64,000 nucleotides of DNA from positions 14,845,501 to 14,909,500 of the forward strand of contig NC_071336.1 in the NCBI RefSeq assembly GCF_027744825.2, given 5' to 3'. The stretch comes from Synchiropus splendidus. Taxonomy: Eukaryota > Chordata > Actinopteri > Syngnathiformes > Callionymidae. Below are positions 56,547-64,000 of the stretch, piece after piece. Under the pieces are notes generated by a model. The model was not told the origin of the DNA. It worked only from the letters and a program-made list of their open reading frames with translations, and searched no databases. The number at the start of each line of letters is the position of its first letter. The first letter of the stretch is position 1. The position numbers were made by a program, and so were the translations under genes.

Positions 56547-59500
56547 ATGTTGTTTTACCTTTAAAGGTTCCTACCTCCTCTTTTCTCATTTATTGCTAGC
56601 TTTCTAACCTTCTTGTCCTTTGTTGGAATTCTTTTAGAATTCTTTTATTTTTCAAATTATTTTTAATTATTTTCAATCCCTTAACCTGCCTCATTTTGCC
56701 TTCCTTTCTTCCTTCCATTCATCCTTCCTTCTTTTGTTACCTTTCTTTTCTTTCCAGAAATTTTCTTCACTTAGCCACACCTTTCTTTCCTTCCTTCCTT
56801 CCTTCCTTTTCTATAATGATTGTCTCACTTGCTATCCTGCTTTATTTCTATTCGCTGCTTAGTCTTTCTGTTCCTCAACATTTCTGCCTGGGTATCGACC
56901 TACCTATCTTCATTTCACCCCTCATGATGCACATACTTCCTGTTCCAAAAAGTCTTTACTTTCCTGGCCACTTGCGATTTCTTTCCAGTCCTCATCTTTC
57001 TTTTTCTATTCTTCTATTTCCCCTGTATGACTGCTCCCCCTCACACACCCTGGATTTCTTCTAAGATGGATGTAAAGAACAAAAATGTATCTCCTCATCT
57101 TCTATGAGAATGTCAAACAGCTACTGTTAAACACTGAATGCACCAAACATGAGGATAAGTTTGGAGTTCTGTCAACTTTTGCGTCATGCTTGTGATTTTT
57201 ACTGCCTGCTTTTGTGCGTCATTTACTCACTTGACTCTTTGCTATTTAACCCTGTGACATGTTTATTGCCTGTCTCACTCATCCTTCAGAAGTCACAGGC
57301 TTTAAAATCCATGATCCTTGCTGCTGCTAAAATATTATCCCTTTATATATTTAGAGAAGCAGTCCCCACATGTCTGTATATTCTTGGAGTTGCGTTGCTC
57401 TCTCGATAAAGGTCAAATGTCAGCCTCAATTTTATACTTTTACATCTTGTATTAACATGAAACAATTTATCTTACTGACATTATTATACATTTTAGTGCG
57501 AGCAAGCAAACCAAATGGGGACTGGCAGTCACTTAACAATCAGTAGGATTGTATTTATTTACAAAATAGATGCAAAAAATTATTAAAGCAATACAATAAA
57601 GAAGTAAAATGAATGGGAAAATAAATAAAACTTACCGCTACTATAGTTTCCTCAGCAGGATTTCTAAGCTCTGTGGTTTCTGAAGGACAGTGGCACTAGT
57701 TCTAATATTTGTGTTGTATATTGAAAATGTATTTGTGTTTACAAAACAACATAAGACTCGGATGAGTCTAAAATGTCTTAATTTAAAGTTGCACTTTGTA
57801 GTGTTGCAGAGAAATTAACCGTGGTAGAATGCTTGCACCTTTTTTGAACACAGCACTCTCAAAATTCCTTTGTTGTTCTATCCAACGCGACCAAACTAAC
57901 AGTTCCTCAAAATGTATATTTTGTCAATTTATTTTTTGGACATGCAGTATGATATATTACACTTAGTTGTATTGCACTGATGCATGTAATATGGAAGAAC
58001 CACCAGAGACTTTCAACATCAACTGCCAGCCGACTCCTACAACTACTGAAAGAATGCAAACTGATAGCTGATAAAGGTTGTTATGTTATAATCCGATTGT
58101 ATCTTTGTGTTGTGTTTGAATTTGTTCATCTTGCAAAGAGAACTTTCTAAAGCTTGTGAATCACTAGTAAGCTGCCCCCTTCTAACTTTGGAGCATGAAC
58201 TGCCAGGAGAAAGAGGCCTTGTGGACTCAGGATTTTTGTTTCCTCAGTACTGTGTTCATCTTGAACATCTAAACAGACACTTTTTAATGCTGCTCTCTGT
58301 CAGTTGGTGCATGCACTGCCAGGTGGACACGTCATTATGAACCTATGAACTTCAGAGGCTGATAAATGTTTGTCTCCCATTTGCTGCTTCAGTACGATTT
58401 AAAAAACAGTGATGTTATTAATCTAGAAAATAAGTCATGGGCCCCTAATAAATTAGAGACAATCGCCTTAATAAGACCATAAACCTATGAGCTAAGGAAG
58501 TCACACATTTAAACCAAGGAAAAACTACGAAAGCTGAATTATTCGGTATCACTTTCCATAGTTCCCAAGATTTACGTTTGAAAATTATGAAGATTATTTT
58601 TGTCAATTTTCTAGGAGTAGTAGTGTTCACTGGACATCATTTATTGTTGAGTTTTCGTTCATGTCGTGGTACTTCTGTTATTGGCCTTACAACAAATATT
58701 GAATCTGTGACGCCCCCTGGCGACTCTCATCTTAAATAACAATACTATTTTGGTGTGCATGGCGTGGAACTGTGCAAATAACAACCCGGTAAAATGTCTT
58801 CTTGCCATTTAGTGTTTGACTCCGAGAGTTGAGAGGGAATCGTTTTATATTTTTGTCAAAACTAATTCATGCAATCATAAGCGCGCCTTGAATGTAGAGG
58901 ACTGTTGCTCTAGCTGTTCTGGTTTCTTCTCTCATTTCCACGAGACAAAGCATGATATTAAAATAGTGACAGCGTGTACATTTTTTTCCCTTCTAATTTT
59001 TCTGTTGTTTCTCTACCTTTGAACTAGTCGGCTACTCTTGTTGATGAATAAAGTCTAGAAACATCATGCTGCGTATTTGGAACTTGTATCATTTGTATTG
59101 CTACTCAAGCATTATAAATGTTGGATTCTCTGGGATCGAATGGGGCGTTGACTGTTTGGATAAATTTGTCTGGTCCGTCCTCACCTATCCCTGAATTCAA
59201 AGTCTTCAAGTTTCAATTTCTTTCTTGCTGTCTGGGTCATCAAGCATCACCTCTGTCACAAAGGAAATAGGACTTCAGTTCTCAAACCAGTGGAGACAGA
59301 AAAAAAACAAAAAAAAAAACGTGCAGAGTGAATTGAAGGATGAAGGTCATGATCACACTTTATGAATGAGTGGGAGGACGAGTGTTAATCGTCACAGGCC
59401 TTGTTCCTTCCTCTCCTTGCTGGTAACCATGGATACCTGGCATGTTATACACTCTGGAGCAGCAATGCAGGACAGTAACCATTAGATGGGAGCTTGACAA

Positions 59501-59700
59501 ATAGTGAACAGTGTGAGGGCTGGGGGGAGGTCAGAGGCTCCCAGAGATCCTGATTAGATTCCATAGATTGTGACTCGCTGTGTGAGGGAAATGTGGAAGG
59601 AAGAGACTATGACGGTCGTGGAGGATCACCCTTTTTGACTCTTGTGTCAAACAGACCACCAACGTCAGCTAAGCATTACAAGGATGTAAGGATGTTAGAT
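56547..59700. other. 3' UTR and intergenic sequence after the znf827-like gene
   Basis: Pyrimidine-rich sequence with many CTTCCTTCC blocks (56696-57010) is probably the 3' UTR. Candidate poly(A) signals include AATAAA at 57594 and 59047. The open frames here come from the pyrimidine bias and show no protein family. Confidence 0.5.
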
Positions 59701-59714
59701 AATTTTTTTTTTGT

Positions 59715-60472
59715 GTGAATATAATATAATATAATATAATATAATATAATATAATATAATATAGGGGTGGGATTCGATTAAAAACATAATCAAATTAATT
59801 AGAGAATTTGTGATTAATTAATCGGAATTAATCACAGTTTAATGGTATAAGAATATTTGCCACATTTTTCAATTTGAATGAATTTGGCACATTACTGAAT
59901 CAAACAATGGACCCATATATACATTTAAACAACAAAATATTGTTTATTTTGTATCAGTTTGACAGTAGCACAATAAATCACGATGGTGGCTATATTCAAG
60001 TTTTTATTTATCCTTATTTAAACTAAAGCTCTTTCAATGTCTTGAAAATATCTGTATAACAATTTCAGTGTTACAAGATTTTCAAGTCCATTCAGAGTAG
60101 TGGAAACCCTGGTCATTGTGTAGCAAAAAACATCCCTGAACAAAAGCAAACAGATGCTTTTGCTTGCTTTTGTTCAGGGATTCCTCCATGTTAGTTGTTG
60201 TTGTTGTTATCATCCTAGCTGCTACGTGTCTTGTGCATCAGTGTGATCAGTGGACCAGGAACTCCTGCACGTACAAAGGTTCCCTGTTGTCTGGAGAGCA
60301 CACTGTTAAATTAAATTAAATTAAAATGATTAAATATTTTAACGCGTTTTCGTTGTAATTAATTAATTGTAATTAACACGTTAAAGTCCCACAAATATAA
60401 CATAATATAATATAATATAATATAATATAATATAATATAATATAATATAATATAATATAATATAATCACATA
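59715..60472. repeat. (TATAA)n microsatellite interrupted by a MITE
   Basis: A pentanucleotide array, ATATA repeats at 59720-59761 and again at 60398-60468, flanks the hAT-type MITE. The simplest reading is insertion into a pre-existing array, which later expanded on both sides. Confidence 0.9.
59762..60397. mobile_element. hAT-type MITE, copy B
   Basis: Same orientation and nearly full-length match to 30974-31619: it starts TAGGGGTGGGATTCGATT and ends TTAAAGTCCCAC with a damaged terminus. The interior retains TTGCCACATTTTTCAATTTG and CCTGTTGTCTGGAGAGCA. The inner hairpin is perfect here: 17 bp, 60133-60149 with 60164-60180. Confidence 0.88.
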
Positions 60473-60655
60473 CTAGCTAGCCCTTCACCTCGACTTGTTC
60501 CAAGTGTTTGCTCCAGAGCTCATAATGGCGTTACAATATTTGAAAAATACATTCCTATAATATCTATGCAAGATGTAACTAAGTCAGTATTTCGTATTTA
60601 TCTATATAAATGTAGTGTTGCTGAATACATAATCGAGCCTTTATTTTGACATAAA

Positions 60656-60664
60656 ACCGGAAGT
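60656..60664 (+). promoter_or_regulatory. ETS site in the otud4 promoter
   Basis: ACCGGAAGT is the full ETS/GABP consensus, 233 bases before the otud4 ATG, in a stretch without a TATA box. Such sites are common at housekeeping promoters. The 5' UTR probably starts soon after. Confidence 0.5.
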
Positions 60665-60896
60665 ATTTGGAATCACCGCTAACTTTAGCTAGAAAGCTAA
60701 ACTTGAAGTCACTACTTTCAGTTTCACCAAGATGCCTGAGTAATGGACGGAACTTAGTGGGAAACGAAACCGTACCTTGTCGTTGTGTGGTGAGTTCCCA
60801 TTGAGGTCAGCCTAATGGCCCTTTCAGTACACGTACACAGAACACGAAAAACTTTTAAACTGCACCTTAATATCTTTGTTGTTGTTAGCAGCTAAC

Positions 60897-63800
60897 ATGA
60901 GCGGCGGCGGAAACCAGCGAGCTAATGGGGAGCGGGGGGCCGAGAAGTCCATGGATGACTACTTGAAATCTCTCGGTCTGCACCGTAAAAGTATCGCCAA
61001 AGATGGGTCTTGTTTATTTCGCGCTGTCGCCGAGCAGGTAAACTAAATTTCGTCTATTTGCTGGATTTAGTTCTTGGAGAACTCGCGTGCTTTTGGACTG
61101 TTGTTTTGCAGTAGCTAGTGCCACATGCGGGACAATCCGCCCCAAATGTGTTGAGGAGAAATGTTTTTTAAACTGTCAGCCATGTCATTGAAGACATAGT
61201 TGTGTTGATGCCACTGGCCTTTGGACCCTTTAGGTTCTGTTCTCCCAGAGTCTTCACACTCGCGTTCGATCCCACTGTGTGAAGTTCCTCAGGCAACACA
61301 GAGACAACTATGAGGCGGTAGGTAGCATCGAATATTGATCTGTGATTGTAACGCAAACTATGAATGGAACGTTCTGCGTGTTAAACACGGTTGCTTGTTT
61401 GCAAACACTACCATATTCTTGAATCAGTAGCTCAGTCACCATCTTGGGCGGGTTGATTCTGAAACCTGAATTTGCACGAAATTATGAATACATATTAACA
61501 TTTTTCAGCATGCCATGAGCTGAGCTTGCTTGCTGTTTCAACATTCTTTTTCAACTCGATCTGTTTGCATTATGACCAAGGCTCTAAATTGACTCAATAA
61601 AGAGTGACACAAATCTGTATCAAAGCTAAGCTCTGCTTTTAACCTCGGAGTTTAATTTGTTTATTTGGCCATCATCAGTTAAAGATGATCAAAAGTGTCC
61701 TGCTCTGTTTTGTAGTTCATCGAAGGCGACTTTGAAGACTATCTATGCAAACTTCAGGACCCAAAGGTGAAGTGGAGTTTATGTTGCTGATGACCCAATG
61801 CTTCGTCATTTTGATTTACAATGTTTTTATTGTTGCAGCAATGGGTAGGAGAGGTGGAGATCAACGCGTTGTCTCTTATGTACAAGTAAGAAATCCAAAT
61901 GATCATATATGAAATAATAGGGGTGGAATCGACCAACAAACTCACTCAAACCATTTTTTGGATCACCAAGAGAAATACAAAGAAGACAAATATAACACAG
62001 TGCCATTCTGCATAGTGTCCTGCGGTAAACTAACTTGGCTTAAAATGCCTGTGTGCAGGAGTCTCATGCCGACTGTGTGAGAGTAGTCTACCCTGCTCAC
62101 CAATAGCTTTTTGCAAGAGCTTTAGACAGGCGCTGCATGTCAAGTCCATGACGTTACTTGTGTTGACTTCCTGACCTGACGGCGCTTACTAGGGCGATTG
62201 TGGTAGTTGGGAAAAAATGTCAACCTAATACATTTTTTACATTGTGTCTTTTGTGGAGTTTTTGTTACTATTTTTGTGACCCTATTTCAATATTCAATCT
62301 TGTTCCAGTACCCCATTTTGAAGGGAAAAAAACAAAGAACTAAAACTAACACTACTGAGAACTAAACTGAAACTAATCATTTTTTAAAAACAGAAACTAG
62401 CCAACCCACTCTAAAGATTTATTAAAACTAACTGAATTTGAAAGACAAAAATTCAAAACTGAACAAAAACGAAAACAAATGAAAAATCCCAAAGTATTGT
62501 AACCTTGGCTGACACAGCGTGGTGATGCTGTTATGAATGGGTGGCTATAAAGTCACTGCTCTACGGCCTTAACGTGAGTGCACGCATTTTTTTCACCAAC
62601 TAGTCCGCAGACCATGCACGTATCCTTCAGAGGGGCTGTACGGACCCGTGCTGATCCATTGCACCAATATAAACAAAAGATAAATGTCAGAGTGGAACTT
62701 AAGTCGTATTTTTTAAATAAAAGGGTTCATTGAATTGAAGTGGATGGCAACAATAAATTCTATGCCTTTTCCTGACTTACGCATGGTTTTGTGCCTGTGT
62801 CGACTCTATCTGTCAAATAATTTGCTCAATATTCATTGTTGAGGTATTTTATTTGGGGTTGGAAGTCATTTTAGCTGAAGCTAGAGCTGTTTTTTTCGAG
62901 CCAACTAAATGTGTACTGATATATGTTATGGTGACCTAGAGTGGGAATGCTAATGTGTAACTTAAAAACCTACCATTAATAATTGTTGATATTTTAAAAT
63001 GGCTTGTGAGGTGTTAGGTAGCTGCCCTGTGATAGTGAAATGAAACAGGACATGGTGACCACCGTCTACAGTTCAGCTTTAATCTGCTTGTTCTATGTTA
63101 TTTTCTTACCTGACTGGATACGAGGGAGCTCAGCGTGCATGTATGTGGACTTCTCCGACTTGACCATCACCTTTCTCCTGTCTCGCTGCAGGAGGGACTT
63201 TTTCATTTTCCAAGAGCCTGGCAAGACTGCAGTCAACATCACTGAGAACAACTTTGAAGACAAGGTACAAATTCAGCACGAAACATTGTTGGGTGTTTCC
63301 AGCTTGCCTGAACATCCATTTTGTTGATTAAACATAGGAATTTCTTTCTGTACTATGATCAAATTATTTTGATACTGATGAATGGTGAATGTGTGAACCT
63401 AGTTAAAACCTTTTTATTGAAGGTTGATTTTTTTTTTTTTATTACTGGAAAACTCTTCAGCAAAAGGAAAAAGTCAAATTGGGTTTCTCCAGCTTGTAAA
63501 GCACTAATACATGAACTGGCTAAAAAGTGTTGAGGAGAGAACCAAGGCTTCTGGACTCCAGTCTTGATGCAAGATCAAAAAAGATTCCTTTATACTAAAG
63601 CCCATGTGGCGACCTGAGGAGAGGGCTTTGTTATCCGTCTAATAACAAGACATGCTTGAATATTATTGGTCGAAACATGCTTGGTAGCTTTAAACTCTGT
63701 CTGCTGCTGATTGTTATTTATTTGTCACCTGTTCAGCTTGGTACAAAAAGGAAAGCGCTGTGGCCACAGGTGGTTTAGTAACCTTGTCATGAGAAGCGCC

Positions 63801-63925
63801 ACGTATTCCTTAACTGAGTGGATGTTGTCTCACATTTTTCCAGGTGCAGCTGTGTTTTCTGAATGGGAATCATTATGACAGTGTTTATCCAATCACCCAA
63901 ATGAGGAGTGCTGCTGTCTGCCAAT
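60897..63925 (+). CDS. otud4: OTU deubiquitinase 4, 5' part (first six exons)
   Basis: Exons 60897-61037, 61234-61317, 61716-61766, 61839-61885, 63192-63264 and 63844-63925 are in phase, and the gene continues beyond the right edge. They encode the complete catalytic OTU domain: Asp36 and nucleophile Cys39 in [14 protein letters not shown], the [10 protein letters not shown] and [14 protein letters not shown] helices, NITENNF, and catalytic His142 in [15 protein letters not shown]4 removes ubiquitin chains (K48, and K63 when phosphorylated) and scaffolds other deubiquitinases in DNA alkylation repair and innate signalling. The N-terminal leader before the domain is shorter than in human and Gly/Glu-rich. 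Exon 6 ends in phase 1 after SAAVCQ. The last intron within the window holds sequence around 63530-63640 that may be repeat-derived. Confidence 0.96.
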
Positions 63926-64000
63926 GTGAGTCTTTAAAACATCTCTCTTTGAGTTGCTTTGTCGGTCCATGCATCAAATAGGAGTCTGGTGATTCCCAAA

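Noticed and set aside
56696..57064. 122-codon plus-strand frame rich in Phe/Leu/Ser
   Set aside because: Pyrimidine-rich 3' UTR composition; no start context or family.
63530..63640. Possible LTR-end fragment in otud4 intron 5
   Set aside because: The wording resembles a repeat but no paired end, TSD or coding remnant could be shown.

Overview
This is a stretch of a vertebrate nuclear genome, almost certainly a ray-finned (teleost) fish. The genes are split into many small exons with GT-AG introns. The intergenic DNA is rich in fish-type repeats (DIRS-like and L2-like retroelements, hAT-type miniature elements, microsatellites). There is a fish-type NACHT immune receptor with its characteristic short N-terminal repeat exons. 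No bacterial-style operon, CRISPR array, tRNA or rRNA was seen.

Layout. 0-12.5 kb is an accessory, repeat-rich flank. It holds an NLR gene fragment on the minus strand (exons 4407 to 1280) whose 3' end abuts a LINE tail, a decayed DIRS-like tyrosine-recombinase retrotransposon (about 5.56-7.43 kb), and a 2.2-kb giant foldback palindrome (9080-11315) whose arms are built from 160-bp tandem units. 12.7-63.9 kb is a gene block whose members, from memory, map to human chromosome 4q31: tmem184c (-), ednra (-), ttc29 (+), slc10a7 (+), reeld1 (-), a znf827-like zinc-finger gene (+) and the first six coding exons of otud4 (+, running off the right edge). I reconstructed complete reading frames exon by exon for tmem184c (434 aa), ednra (462 aa), ttc29 (399 aa), slc10a7 (337 aa), reeld1 (897 aa) and the znf827-like gene (699 aa, 5' end uncertain). 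All splice phases agree.

The genes do not form one pathway. They are a conserved neighbourhood: a lysosome/endomembrane-type seven-pass protein, an endothelin GPCR, a ciliary/flagellar TPR protein with a textbook RFX X-box upstream, a Golgi/ER SLC10 family carrier, a Reeler-domain mucin-like membrane protein, a chromatin-associated zinc-finger protein and a deubiquitinase. Pou4f2 and lsm6, which I expect in the human neighbourhood, were not seen here.

The most interesting items are: the foldback palindrome with arms differing by exactly one satellite unit; an unassigned single-exon ORF for a possible small secreted peptide (45839-46141) with its own TATA box and poly(A) signal; the znf827-like gene lacking the N-terminal half of human ZNF827 and built from three consecutive exons that each end in the same helix-like motif; and the X-box of ttc29. 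Nothing in the window amounts to a clearly novel multi-gene system.
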